A stretch of 64,000 nucleotides of DNA. Source: Cycas panzhihuaensis. Its lineage: Eukaryota; Cycadophyta. This document shows positions 10,686 to 21,492 of this stretch, one piece after another; position 1 is the stretch's first letter; each line of letters begins with the position of its first letter. Below the pieces are notes generated by a model that saw nothing but the letters and a program-made list of their open reading frames with translations, was not told where the DNA came from and did no database searches. A program made the translations under genes and the position numbers. The DNA is taken from the NCBI GenBank assembly GCA_023213395.1, contig CM041465.1, positions 135,787,741 through 135,851,740 on the forward strand. Direction: 5' to 3'.

Positions 10686-11522
10686 GATTAGATTAATGTT
10701 AGCAAAGAAAATAATCAAGGAAATTGAGTTGTAGGTCCATGTGACCATATATTGTACATAAATATATGAATTTTTATAGGTTTATAGAGTTTGAAGAAGA
10801 GGGGTCTAAATCAAAGTACTTGATGAGAGGATTTTAGATCTAAAATTATTTTTCTTAAAAAGCATATGATTATTTAGAAATTAAGGTCAAAACCCTGATT
10901 AGCGACTAGGGCTAAAAGTGAAAAATGCTTCAAATAAAAAAAAATCCTTTGAATTTACCATTTAATCTAGTCTTAAAAGATTTGTATTAAAAAGAGGATC
11001 AATTTAATGTAGGTATTACTTGGATTGATTCAATCATTTTGAAGAAAATAGCAAAAACTTCCACAAACCTACATCTTTATAAATCTAGTCAAAAGCCCTT
11101 CGAAATGGCTTCAAATATAGTTAGGCCTTTAGAGAGAAATAATGGTCATTCTCTTGCAACCTTGTTGGTAAAGTTTGAGAGTAGTCTAAGTACATTGATT
11201 TTTTATTTATATAATATCTGTATGATGTTCATATATCAATTCTTTTGCCATATTTGTCCTTTGGGATGACTTGTATTTCAAATTAATTGATCTCCTCTTG
11301 AGATATTAATTCTTTAGACAAGTTTTTAATGATTTCTCTCAAAACTCTAATGACGTCCTTATCTAAATTTGGGCATAGAATTAATTCTCAGCCAGATGAT
11401 CTTAACCCGCTTTCTTATCATGCAAGAAGAATTCAAGTGATTTATTAATGAGGATGATTCCTCTATAAATAAATTACAAATGGAAATCACTCAATATAAT
11501 CTTGCTATTTATCACTCAGAGA
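10686..11522. other. Unassigned AT-rich sequence
   Basis: No domain is recognisable on either strand. The left part should be the leader of the minus-strand copia relic, but I find neither a clear primer site nor an LTR. The 76-codon frame at 11039-11269 has no recognisable motif and is probably chance. Confidence 0.3.
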
Positions 11523-12482
11523 GAGAGGGGGAATGATACATGACCCTCATAAAGTGTCCTAGATATACATGACTCTCATAAATTACCTTAGATAAAACAT
11601 TATTTCTAATAATTGAAGGGCCCACAAACTAGGCAACTCTATATCAAAAGTTTACTCAAAATTAATTGCCTAAAATACTAATATGTAATAGTAAAAAAAA
11701 ATTGATAAAATACAATAAGTAAATTAAATTCTATCATTAACAAAATATAATATATAAGAAGTTATCAAGTTACTATAGTCTCATATTACAAATTATAATA
11801 ATAACAACTCTAATAAGTTATTCATGCCTTTTCTACAAAATCTTTCCTATATAAACCTTTAACTACAAGTCCAAAAATTTTCATTAGAAAGAAAAGAAAG
11901 AAAGAAGATAAGAAAAAAATTGTTTACATGCTTATACCTCCATAGGGTCACTTCTACATACATCAATTTTTTGGACTAGATACTTATACCAAAGGTCTGG
12001 GTATTAAAAGAAGAAAAATCCATAAATCAAACTCTACATTTACTTTTTATACTTCTTATTTAATGAGTATTTTGCATTGATCATTTTCTACTAGGTTAGA
12101 TTTAACCTAAAATTTTAGAAAAAAAAATGTCATATATGCATCCTATGGGTTCCACAGGCTAATTGTCTCTCTTAAAACCCACTAACATCATTTTAATGAT
12201 CTTTTCCTATTTATCTCAATGCACCAAGTGAACTTATTATAAATTTTTAGGGTTAATAGGCTATAGACACCCCCTTATTGATGTCCCTTCCACCCCCCTC
12301 CCCTCTCTCTCTGCATTACTTCTTGGTTCTCTATTTCCATTTTCTTTATCTACTCCCTATTTTGTTACTCTTGTTCTGTCTTTCTAATCCATTTCTTTTA
12401 TTCATAGCCTCTTATTCTCCCCTAACCCCCCTTTATTAGAATCCCTTTCTTTTTCTTTTTCTTTTTTAAAGCAACAATCCAT
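11523..12482 (+). repeat. Candidate polypurine tract and LTR-like start, then G1 leader
   Basis: AGAGAGGGGGAA (ending 11533) precedes TGATACATGACC at 11534, the arrangement of a polypurine tract and LTR start. An imperfect 28-bp duplication of GATACATGACCCTCATAAA follows at once (about 11535-11593). No partner LTR was found in the window. The pyrimidine-rich 12290-12480 lies just before the G1 gag start. Whether any of this is the G1 5' LTR is unresolved. Confidence 0.3.
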
Positions 12483-13560
12483 ATGATGGCTTCAACTCAA
12501 GGTGATTGCACCCCTACACCAGAGACCTAGTTAATCACTCTGAACAATGATATAAAAAATATAAGGGATGAAATTGTAAAGCTATCTACTACAATGTCTA
12601 ACTTGGCATCCAATATTACATCCATATCCAATTCAATATGTACTTCAAACTTGATAGGCAACCCACCTCCAAATCCCACTAAATTGGGATAATAACTCTT
12701 TCATTATAAAATTAACATACTAACATTTGATCCAAAACTCAATAAGGACATCACTAGAAGTTGGGTAAGCAAGTTGGAATTCTACTATTCTCTTAATGCC
12801 ATGTCTCCTAAACACCATTAACCTTTATATCCATTTAGTTGGAAGGTAAGGCACATCATTAGTTTTGTTGGTGACAATGAGAGTATTCAGTGAATCAATT
12901 ATGGATATAGTTTTGTAAAAGTTTCTTTGAATAATATAAAGAAATATAAAAACCAAATATTTTTTAATTATCTCATGTGACTGAAGTAAATAATATCTAT
13001 GGAAACTTATACAAAAGAGTACTCAACTTTACAAAATTAGGTTATCTAGTCACCTGATTGATAAACAACTATGTATGTATATGTGTTTAGGCTCAAAGAA
13101 TGCATTCAAGTATTCTTGAAAATAATGCAACCACCAAATTTAAGACAAGTTATCTCCATGGTTTAGGTCATTGAGGTAGAATTTATAATAGAATGGATAT
13201 CTACCTTCTGTTACAATTCAACATGGTACTAACGTCACCGATAGGTAGACCCCCAATATTAGTGACCATATTTAGATGAGCCGCAATGTCCTTTAGAATA
13301 GTTATTATGAAGTCCATTTCATGAGCCACATGTAGAAGCAAGTAGATGTAAGGAAGCTAACATTTGAATCTAATGCTTAAATAAATAGACCCCTTATCAT
13401 GACATACTTTGCAAGGCTAAATGCATGGTATTCACTATTGACCTTGGTCTATCCCTTGAGGAAGATTCTAACTCTGACCATAGACTTAAGGAGTAACCAC
13501 CCCTAAAGTCTTCTCTAACCCTTGACCTAGAAGTATCTATATATGTTATTTCCTTTATCT
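12483..13560 (+). pseudogene. G1 gag
   Basis: Two adjacent ATGs (12483, 12486) open a frame reading MASTQGDCTP, then a helix-like 'LNNDIKNIRDEIVKLSTTM' stretch, then PPPNPTKL. A capsid core with a 'FDPKLNKDITRSWVSKLEFY' stretch matches the gypsy gag pattern of a Trp about 6 residues before an aromatic-rich motif. In-frame stops begin within the first 20 codons, at a TAG where Gln or Trp would be expected. No zinc knuckle is clear. Non-functional. Confidence 0.55.
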
Positions 13561-13589
13561 CTTATCTTAAACAACTTTATATGAATGGC

Positions 13590-14069
13590 ATACTTCAAAA
13601 ACTCCCCATCACTATTTTGATTTATAGTGGCATGCCATATAACTTTATTAATATGTCCTCATTAGGCAACTTAACTTATGTATTAAACCTTAAACTAGAT
13701 TCACCTATTCCCTACTAAGATACCACACTCTCTATATGCAGGGAAAATAAAGAATTTGTATATTCAGATTGGTACCTTGTATTTGGTCTCAAATTTCTAT
13801 GCCTTATCTATTGGAGGGTCAGTGTTACCCTTGGAGTCTAATGGCTCTATATTCTTAGAACTTATAACACTAATAACTCCCCAAATAATCCATTCATACT
13901 ATTGAAAGACCATTTGGGTTAGACATACAAACTTCATGGTCTCCAACCTTCTCCTAATAAGTTTATTTCCCTTAATTAGATGCATAAATAATTAAATAGT
14001 AATGTTGGATATATAATGTATATCAATAATATTTAAGCATACACCCACATCACCTAAACATCTAGAAGA
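13590..14069 (+). pseudogene. G1 aspartic protease (5' part, interrupted by F)
   Basis: The frame at about 13610-13665 reads TILIYSGMPYNFINMSS, a worn version of the LIDSGSTHNFI active-site block of gypsy proteases (compare F at about 17290). The catalytic Asp is replaced by Tyr. Downstream (about 13770) are traces of the second conserved block. At 14070-14074 the sequence is cut by insertion of F and resumes at 18098 with the protease-RT linker. Confidence 0.5.
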
Positions 14070-14074
14070 TTCTT

Positions 14075-14320
14075 TGTTATGAACCTCCTTAAGCACTAAG
14101 CTTTAATTAAATTCATTAAATAATAGGTGCTATTGAACAGGCACAACCCTCCATGAAAGGGTCTAATGTGCATATAAATTGAGCACCAATTGTAACATAG
14201 ACATCATATCTTTTATCTTATCAATCAAATTTGGTCAATTGACTACAACCTGCTCTGGCATTCTGGCGTGCTCTCTTGTGCTCTCTTGTTGTCTTCAAGT
14301 TACGAACTGGGTTCGTAACA
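14075..14320 (+). repeat. F 5' LTR (246 bp)
   Basis: TGTTATGAACC...GTTCGTAACA, identical to 17847-18092. A TATA-like CATATAAATTG lies at about 14170. The short open frame across this LTR (from 14179) is repeated in the other LTR and is not a gene. Confidence 0.95.
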
Positions 14321-14322
14321 AG

Positions 14323-14334
14323 TGGTATCAGAGC
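14323..14334 (+). promoter_or_regulatory. F primer-binding site (tRNA-iMet)
   Basis: Perfect TGGTATCAGAGC, 2 bp after the 5' LTR. Confidence 0.92.
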
Positions 14335-15988
14335 AAAACTTCTGGCACCTGTGGGACAAGAGCTTACAGATCATTGCAAGTAATCTCTGAATAATATTTC
14401 TGGGCTATCCACCCTAATATCATAGCACAATAGTTATTAACTTATTGGTTGCTTAATAGAGCAGTAAACATAAACGTGAGAAAGAACACATTATACCAGA
14501 CGCTATTCTTTGTTCTGCTGACTAGTTTCTCGTCACAGATTTCTCACCTGAATCTAGTCACTGGGTTCTTGTTGCTGCCTACCACTGGACTGGTTTGAGT
14601 CCAGATTCTAGTCACTGCCAGTTCTAGTCACAGCCGATTCTAGTCACAGCCAATTCTAGTCACTGCCAATTCTAGTCATTCTATTTTTTTTTCTCTCGTT
14701 CGCTGCGTCTTCGTGCCTGCGTCTTCTTTCAATTCACGTTCAGCGCAGTCCTGGGCACCTTCTGATCTCGCTCCCTCGTCGCCAATTCTTGTAACGTCTT
14801 CCGTGCATTTACGTCTTTCCGGAAGCTTCCGGAGCCGCCATTCCCAGTGTTTCACTTCGCCATCGTTTTCTCTCCACGGATCAACATTTTATTTTTTTTG
14901 GGTCATCCTTCCAACATTGGTGACGTCCCTCCGACGTCTGCATCTTCCGGAAGTCTTCGAACCTGCCATTCCCCAGCGTGCACATCTCTGCAATTCGTCG
15001 TCTCTACCTACGTCCTGCGTCCCTTCGTCCTTGCGTCTGCCTCTGTGTCTTCTCTTGCCTCTCGTCCGTGTCTTTTTCTCTTGCCTCTGCCTCTTCGTCT
15101 AGTCCATCGTTCTTCATCTCTGCGTCCTGCCCTTGTGTTCCGTCCTGCGTCTATCGTGTTGCTCCTGCGTTTTCCTTTGCATCATTCGTCTCTATCTGGG
15201 TGACTTCTACGTTGACGTCTATGTCTATGTACTTCTAAGCTTCCGGATTTTCCCAAATTAAAAAACGAGTTCGCCTTTCCCAAATTAAAACACGAGTTCG
15301 CTTTTTAAATTTAGAACCTGTTCATTCGTCTGAAGTTTTATCCATTCAGTCGCCAAACGTATTTATTCGTCAAAATACAACATTGCCGCTCAATATAATA
15401 TATTTACGCTTTAAATTATAAGCGATTTATATTTATAAGTTGGAGGTATATTTAAAATATATCTTGTCATTGTAAAGATATTAAGTGATATCTTTTTCTT
15501 AAAAACATTAAGTGATATATTTATCAATTATATATTTTAACTTTCCATTGTAAGTTAGATAAGTTATATATCATTTAATTATATTGTCTATTTTGATTAC
15601 ATCTTGGGTTGCAGAATTGTTCTGTAACATTTGTCCTCGATCTTCTACCTGGCGTCTTAAAACACGTACTCCGTGGGTACATTCTGTACATCACGAGACC
15701 AAATTCTTCTTTCTATATATCCTTATTACCGATCTTCTCAAAAAGGCCTCAGCAATCGATCAATTAATTGAAATTAATTGCTTATTCTTGGTCAAAAGTT
15801 TCGCAAACTTTGATAAGTATTGAAAGTGTGTGACGATCCTTTACAAAAGCTTCATTCAGCTTATGAAAATTATACATAAGTGTAAAAGAGATTAATAAGA
15901 GAAGCAGAGACTTGTAGTGGTACTCTAAACATGCCCAAAATAGTGGAATCGTATTTATACGATTATTAAAATAATAAACACTGAAGAC
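14335..15988 (+). other. F leader with 16-bp tandem repeat and pyrimidine-rich tract
   Basis: A 1.65-kb untranslated leader. Positions 14606-14680 hold 4.7 copies of a 16-bp unit (TTCTAGTCACNGCCNN), with further single copies at about 14550. Positions about 14690-15235 are strongly pyrimidine-rich with CGTC/CTTC words and make long but compositionally biased open frames on the plus strand, which I do not regard as genes. From 15300 the sequence becomes AT-rich. No splice sites were assigned. Confidence 0.6.
14606..14680 (+). repeat. F leader tandem repeat, 16 bp x 4.7
   Basis: Units start at 14606, 14622, 14638 and 14654, with a partial one at 14670. They vary only at a few positions. The repeat lies about 270 bp after the primer site, where dimerisation or packaging signals might be expected. 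Confidence 0.85.
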
Positions 15989-17060
15989 ATGGCAGATAAC
16001 ACCGTTCAAAAAGAGATCGTCGAACCAATCACGCAAGCAGTCCACGAACCAGTCCAAACATCAAATGCTCTATTAAATCACACATTACACCAGATATTGG
16101 ATAAATTAACAGTCATAGCTACAAACAGCAAAGAAGATATGATCGTTCCTGATTCGGAGGATGAAGCAATGAGTCGACAATCTCATATCAGAAATCAGAC
16201 TGTTAAAAAATATTCTAGTCCTCAGATAGCTCCCATTAATACTGAAAATGAAGCTATTCGAAAATACCTTAATGAGTATCATAATCGACCCTCAAGAATG
16301 TAAGATAGTAGGTTTCCAAGCATATTTCAATTGTTTACACAATATCCAAGCACAGAAAAAGAAAAAATTAGAAAAAATAACTATACAACGTTTTAATATA
16401 GAGCAAAAGTCGCATGAGCCAAGAGTATGGATCCAACAAATGGAAAACTATTTTCGATTAATGGAGATTGAGTCAGCAGAGCAAGTTTCGTTAGCCATCT
16501 TGCATATGGATGGGATAGCATGCGAATGGTGGCAGTTTCTCGAACGAACCTCTTTTCGAGATCAACTACCAACTTGGAAAGAATTGCATGCTTATTCATT
16601 GAGCGATTTGAAACCGTATCTAATCGCGATTATTATTGTGAGTTACGAAATTTAAAGCAAACTGGTTCTGTGGAAGAATACAGTGCAGCATTCACAAGGC
16701 TAAGCTATGTGTTAGAAGATATACCAACCAATCGACTTATCCAGTTATATATAGATGGTCTGATAACTGAGATCCAAGCTGACGTTAAAATCCAAGAACC
16801 AAAGGACCTTAATAAGGTAATACAGTTAGCCAAAATACATGAAGATAAACATAATACCTTACACAAAACGGGCACAGATCGCTATATTCCTCCCCCTAGT
16901 CGACATGACCTTCTACCAAGTGTTCAACATAGACACGTATCACTGCTCCAAATCGACTCGCTAAACCAATCATTCAAAAAACAAAAACAGAGCAAGACGA
17001 GTTAAGAAGAAAAAATCTATGCTTCAGATGCGAGGAGAAGTGGGAACCTAGGCATCGATG
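15989..17060 (+). pseudogene. F gag (frameshifted) with zinc knuckle
   Basis: It opens at ATG 15989 (MADNTVQKEIVEPITQAV) and runs to a stop at 16303. The capsid continues in another frame from about 16300: EPRVWIQQMENYFRLMEIES, then ACEWWQFLE, the classic gypsy gag Trp/Tyr-Phe and 'A..WW' motifs. It shifts again near 16585 into CLFIERFETVSNRDYY through GSVEEYSAAFTRLS up to 17005. A zinc knuckle CFRCEEKWEPRHRC (17017-17067) lies in a third frame; its Gly residues are changed to Glu/Arg. At least three shifts are needed, so no intact Gag can be made. The product would form the particle and bind RNA. Confidence 0.75.
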
Positions 17061-17204
17061 TCAAAAGAACCAGTTATATACAATCAGACTTACTTGGATG
17101 ACAACATTGATGGAGAAGAATAAGGACCAGAAAATAATCAAGAAAATTATTATAATGTAGAACATCAAAAGAGTTACAGTAATCCCGAGGTCGACCATCC
17201 GCAA

Positions 17205-17684
17205 ATGTCACTATCATTTATGAACAGTTTTAATCAATCAAATACCCTAAAGCTACAAGGATCCATCAAAAATCAAACTGTAACAATCTTGATAGATTCA
17301 GGAAGCACACATAATTTTATTGATCGAAACTGTGCACAACAATTAAGATTATTTCCATTAAGGACTCCACGTTTCCAGGTCACTGTTGGAGGAAGATAGG
17401 TAATCTCTGGTGAAGGTGTAATGAAGAACCTTAACCTCACGCTAAATGAAGTCAATATTATAGAAGATTTCTATGTCGTCGATGTTGGAGGTGTAGATGT
17501 GGTACTGGGTAGTCAATGGCTCAGTACACTCGGAACCTTTGAAATGAATATTAATGAACAATTTATACGATTTAAGAAAAACGGAAGAATTATCTCGCTA
17601 TCAGGAAAACGATCGAATAAAATTAAAGCCCTGCCACACAAGGATCAAAGTGAAGAAGTCAAGAAACAACCACCAGTATTTTAA
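17205..17684 (+). pseudogene. F aspartic protease
   Basis: One frame from 17205 to 17684, broken by one TAG at 17397-17399. The active-site block TILIDSGSTHNFIDR (about 17281-17325) keeps the catalytic Asp-Ser-Gly. The second conserved block VDVVLGSQWLSTLG lies near 17490-17530. This enzyme would cut the Gag(-Pol) polyprotein. The C-terminal KKQPPVF resembles the usual lead-in to reverse transcriptase, but the frame ends there and only about 160 bp remain before the 3' LTR, so pol is deleted. Confidence 0.8.
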
Positions 17685-17810
17685 ATACACAGTCAAAGTT
17701 TTCAATCAGAAGAATTTTCCAATAAATACCTGCAATATCCATCTAATCGCCTAATGGACTCTGCTACAATAAAGGATAGCGTATGTTTAAAGGACTGCAA
17801 TCGTTCGACT

Positions 17811-17830
17811 ATGTTTCGTGGGCGAAACAT
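17811..17830 (+). repeat. F perfect hairpin next to polypurine tract
   Basis: ATGTTTCG-TGGG-CGAAACAT: an 8-bp perfect stem with a 4-nt loop, ending 4 bp before the purine tract AAGAGGGAGGA. Confidence 0.85.
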
Positions 17831-17833
17831 CTC

Positions 17834-17846
17834 AAGAGGGAGGACT
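17834..17846 (+). promoter_or_regulatory. F polypurine tract
   Basis: AAGAGGGAGGACT directly before the 3' LTR (TGTTATG at 17847); presumed plus-strand primer. Confidence 0.8.
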
Positions 17847-18092
17847 TGTTATGAACCTCCTTAAGCACTAAGCTTTAATTAAATTCATTAAATAATAGGT
17901 GCTATTGAACAGGCACAACCCTCCATGAAAGGGTCTAATGTGCATATAAATTGAGCACCAATTGTAACATAGACATCATATCTTTTATCTTATCAATCAA
18001 ATTTGGTCAATTGACTACAACCTGCTCTGGCATTCTGGCGTGCTCTCTTGTGCTCTCTTGTTGTCTTCAAGTTACGAACTGGGTTCGTAACA
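17847..18092 (+). repeat. F 3' LTR (246 bp)
   Basis: Identical to the 5' LTR at 14075-14320 over its full length; ends GTTCGTAACA followed by the TTCTT duplication. Confidence 0.95.
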
Positions 18093-18097
18093 TTCTT

Positions 18098-19330
18098 ACT
18101 AAGTACCAATCTATCTTTACCCTCTTCCAAATAGCACCCCCTCCCTTTGATTATGTCAATTACTAAGAAGTTAATAAAATCACCTTAAAAAATAAGTTCC
18201 TTGCCTTAAGGATTGATGATATGTAAGATGAGATACATGGGGCCACCATATTGTCTAAACTAAATCATTAATTTGGCTACTACCAAATCCCCATTACCCT
18301 TGATGATTAACATAAAACTGTATTTTAGATATATCATAGCCATTTTAAATTTTAAGCCATAGCCTTTAGCCTTTATAATATGATAACCATATTTTAAGCC
18401 TTAATGAATAAGATATTTTCCCCTTACCTTAAAAAAATTATCATTATTTTTTTGATGACATATTTGTTTATAGTTCTACTATGTCTACTCATCTCCAATA
18501 TTTAGAGATTACCCTTCAAATCCTTACCAAACATCAACTTTATGCTAACTATCCAAATGTGAATTTAGTAAAACTAAGTTATAATATTTAGGCCACATCA
18601 TTTTTCAGAGGGTATCCATATTGATCTTGATAAAATTTTAGTCATTATCACCTAGCCTACCTTAAGAAATCTCATCTAATTATGCACTTTCTTAGGGCTC
18701 ATATGATTTTATTGATGATTTATCAAGAATTATGCTTCCCTTGTGGCCCTACTTACTAATCTACTCTATAAGGATATATTTTAATAGTCTCAAATTACAT
18801 ATGATACCTTTAATTATTTTAAAATAATCATGATAACTATTATTGTCCTTACTATTGTAAATTTATCCCAACCTTTAAAGCTAGAATGTGATTTTTCTGG
18901 ATTTAGTTTAGGTGTGTGTTAATATACAACTTTCACCTAATTAAATTTTAGAGCTAAAAACTTGTAGATCATAAATTTCATCTATCAACATACTAGAAAA
19001 AAATGAGAGTTATCCTACATGCTTTGGATAAATAATGCCAATATCTACTTGATTTAAAATTCACTATTTTAATAGACCATTACATCCTCTATTACCTTTT
19101 AGATCAACCTGTTTTATTTGTGGACCAAGATAAATGGATTAATTGTCTTTATATGTTCAACTTCACTATTACTTATAAGAAAGAAAATAATAATGTTTTT
19201 GTAGATGCTTTCTTGCATTCCCCTTATGCTTATCATCCATGCAATATCCAAACCCCAATTAACATGGTTACAAGAATTATCCATTAATAATCGAGTCCAA
19301 CCTAACTATTCCTAATGGATAATTAAAGTT
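18098..19330 (+). pseudogene. G1 reverse transcriptase and RNase H
   Basis: It resumes directly after F with TKYQSIFTLFQIAPP, the pre-RT linker. RT blocks follow: ILSKLNH..FGYYQIPIT (about 18250) as in the gypsy 'SKLDL..GY.QI' motif, then LMNKIFSPYL (about 18400) and an FFDDIFVYS-like active-site block (about 18450) with the Asp-Asp pair still visible. The RNase H end is recognisable as ITYKKENNNVFVDAF (about 19170; compare 'I.Y..GK.N.VADALSR'). Numerous stops and frame changes; no activity possible. Confidence 0.65.
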
Positions 19331-19339
19331 CATAACCAT

Positions 19340-19956
19340 AAGGATTGGCCCATGTAGAACAATCACCTGTTGTATAGAAATCATATTTTTATTCATCTTG
19401 ATCCCCCCTATATTCCATGTATCCTATGTAAGTATCACTCAACCCCCTTAAGAGGTCACTTAGGGTTTCACAAAATATATTATCGCATTCACTCTAACTT
19501 CTTATAGTCATATATAAAGTCATTTATCTTTATATGTCTCTAAGTATGATACCTACTAATGAAACAAAATAAAGACTAAAGCTCAACCAAGCCTCCTTCA
19601 ACCCCTATACATTCCTTATGGTAAATGGTAATACATCATAATGGACTTTATCATAGGCCTACCATTATCTACTACATTTAACTCAATCTTAGTAATTATT
19701 GATAGATTAACTAAATATGCTTATTATTTGCCCATTCACACACTCTATAAAGTGTCGTGCCTCTTTAACCTATACATCAAGTTAAATTTTTATTTTCATA
19801 GATTCTCATCAATAATAGTTTATAATAGAAACTTCAAATTTACTAGCTCATTCTGGCAAGAACTCTTCTATATATTTGGGACTTTATTCAATATAAGTTT
19901 CGCTTGCCATCCTTAAATAGATGGTTAATTTAAATTTTTTAATAAAACTTTAGAAA
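19340..19956 (+). pseudogene. G1 integrase, N-terminal and core part
   Basis: The zinc-binding region near 19435-19550 reads STPLRGHLGFHKIYY, corresponding to the 'H...GH.G..KT...I' pattern. The core begins MDFIIGLPLSTTFNSILVII at 19641, followed by DRLTKYAYYLPIHT, and FTSSFWQELF near 19840, the second core block. The catalytic Asp of the 'SDRD..F' block is replaced: the frame shows YNRNFKF. Ends at the C insertion within the 'NKTLE' region. Confidence 0.7.
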
Positions 19957-20236
19957 TGTTAGGATTAGTAATTTGATAAGTATATCAAACCCTAATGGTG
20001 AGCAACAAAAAGATGAAGTATGCACAGAATAGACACCATGTTGGAGAATTGGCCAAAACTCAATTATGAACAAATAAGAGTACATACTTATAGTACAACC
20101 TCACCACTAGAGAAAGAACCCCATTGGACTACTTAGAGGTGGCATACATATCAAGGTGGCCCACAACTCTAATACAATATACAAAAGATAGAGAGAGTTT
20201 ACATAGGGCTAATGGAATTGAGTATTACACCGAACA
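19957..20236 (-). repeat. C 3' LTR
   Basis: Plus-strand TGTTAGGATTAG...CCGAACA. On the minus strand this is the downstream LTR. No strong polypurine tract borders it (20237 onward is TTAATGTTGGG). Confidence 0.85.
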
Positions 20237-20679
20237 TTAATGTTGGGTTTATAGTGTTGCACAGACAAAGGTTGAACAGATGAAAAAAACTTGGAAGAGT
20301 CAGAAAATATTTGTTCTCTGATAATCCTTATAAAAGAAAAGGTTTAAAGAGATCACTGTAAATATAGTACGTAGGTATATGTATATGAAGGCAGACTATG
20401 TCAAAAATTTCACACTATATAATGTAGCAATGGAACCAAAGATTCTATGAACTTCTGTTGAGATAAATGTATGTTGCAACTGAATTTTATTTCTTTTCAG
20501 TTCTGTATCTTTATGCGTATGTCAGTTTATGTTAAATGTAGGAGGAAATATAGGATGGAATATTTCAAAAAAGGACATATATTTGGACAAGAAAATATCA
20601 TAAATATATTTTTAAATATATTGCAAATAAATCAGAAATGTGTGTTTTAAATCTAAAAAGATGAAGTAAGAAGAACCTG

Positions 20680-21364
20680 GAAACGTATTTGTAGCAGGCT
20701 TCTTCAAATTTCCAAGTGCATTCTCCAGTATATAGATCTGTTGTAGATGCTTCTCTGGATGGCTGAATATACCCAAAAAAACTGTAGATCTGTAACAAAC
20801 TTGAAAATATAGTAAAAAACATAATGAAAAATATAGACCTGTAATGAAATACAACATATCTGAACTAGATATAGCAGAAAATGCTGAAAAATTTTGATAA
20901 AATAAGTAGATCTATAGTAAAAAATAGCAGATCTGAAGTAACAAATTACAGATCTTTGAAGAAAACTTGATAACTTTTGTATGCAGCTGATGCTCTTTTG
21001 TAAATCTGCAAAAAATATCAAATAAGTAGATTAAAAAACTTATAAACTATCAAAATATATGATATATCTATAAATCTGAAGAGAAAATAACTTGAATATG
21101 AGAATAAAACTTGAATGTATATAACTTGCTACTGAAAATCCTACGTAGATCTGCACAAATCTGAAAATAGATCTCAGTAATATTTGTTGAACTAGAAATA
21201 TAGCTCAATAATAATCAAAATCTACTGAAATAAAATATAAAACTTGCTAAAATTTCTAAAAAATAAATCTAGTTAATATATATTGCTTGTAAAAAAAATC
21301 TATTGTAGAGTGCCAGTAGATGCTGTTACTTTTCTTTAAAACTTTAGCAGGTCAGCAATCGCCT
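20680..21364 (-). repeat. C leader, shared with element A leader
   Basis: Closely matches 3323-3973 in the same orientation relative to the primer site, with long shared runs (for example AACGTATTTGTAGCAGGCTT at 3330 and 20682) and repeated GTAGATCTG words. The LTRs attached to the two leaders are unrelated. Confidence 0.8.
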
Positions 21365-21492
21365 ACTCTGATACCAAATGATGGAAATAATATTTGCAAG
21401 ACTATGCTGTAATACTAAATGAAGGAAAATATAACCTTGCTCTGATACCAAATGATGGAATATAATGTTTGCAAGACTATGCTGTGATACCA
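21365..21492 (-). repeat. C: array of four primer-binding-site copies
   Basis: tRNA-iMet primer-site complements occur at 21365-21376 (ACTCTGATACCA), 21406-21417 (GCTGTAATACTA), 21439-21450 (perfect GCTCTGATACCA) and 21481-21492 (GCTGTGATACCA, abutting the LTR), spaced 41, 33 and 42 bp. The unit includes AAATGATGGAAATAATATTTGCAAGACTAT-like spacer sequence. Confidence 0.85.

Larger units (their letters stand above)
14075..18092 (+). mobile_element. F: young non-autonomous Ty3/gypsy element, 4018 bp
   Basis: Complete LTR-to-LTR structure: 5' LTR 14075-14320, primer site 14323-14334, leader, frameshifted gag, zinc knuckle, protease, hairpin and polypurine tract, 3' LTR 17847-18092. It is flanked by a perfect 5-bp target duplication TTCTT (14070-14074 and 18093-18097). 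The LTRs are identical at every base I compared. Reverse transcriptase, RNase H and integrase are absent, so it needs enzymes from another element. It sits between the protease and reverse transcriptase of G1. Confidence 0.93.

Noticed and set aside
14179-14394. 71-codon frame, repeated at 17951-18166
   Set aside because: It lies within the identical LTRs of F and reads out of them into unrelated sequence; not a gene.
14713-15238. Three overlapping plus-strand frames up to 129 codons, Ser/Leu/Pro-rich
   Set aside because: They arise from the pyrimidine-rich F leader; no motif, and all three frames are open together.
20598-21021. Minus-strand frames shared between element C and element A
   Set aside because: The similarity reflects the conserved leader DNA; the frames are offset and interrupted differently in the two copies, so no protein is conserved.
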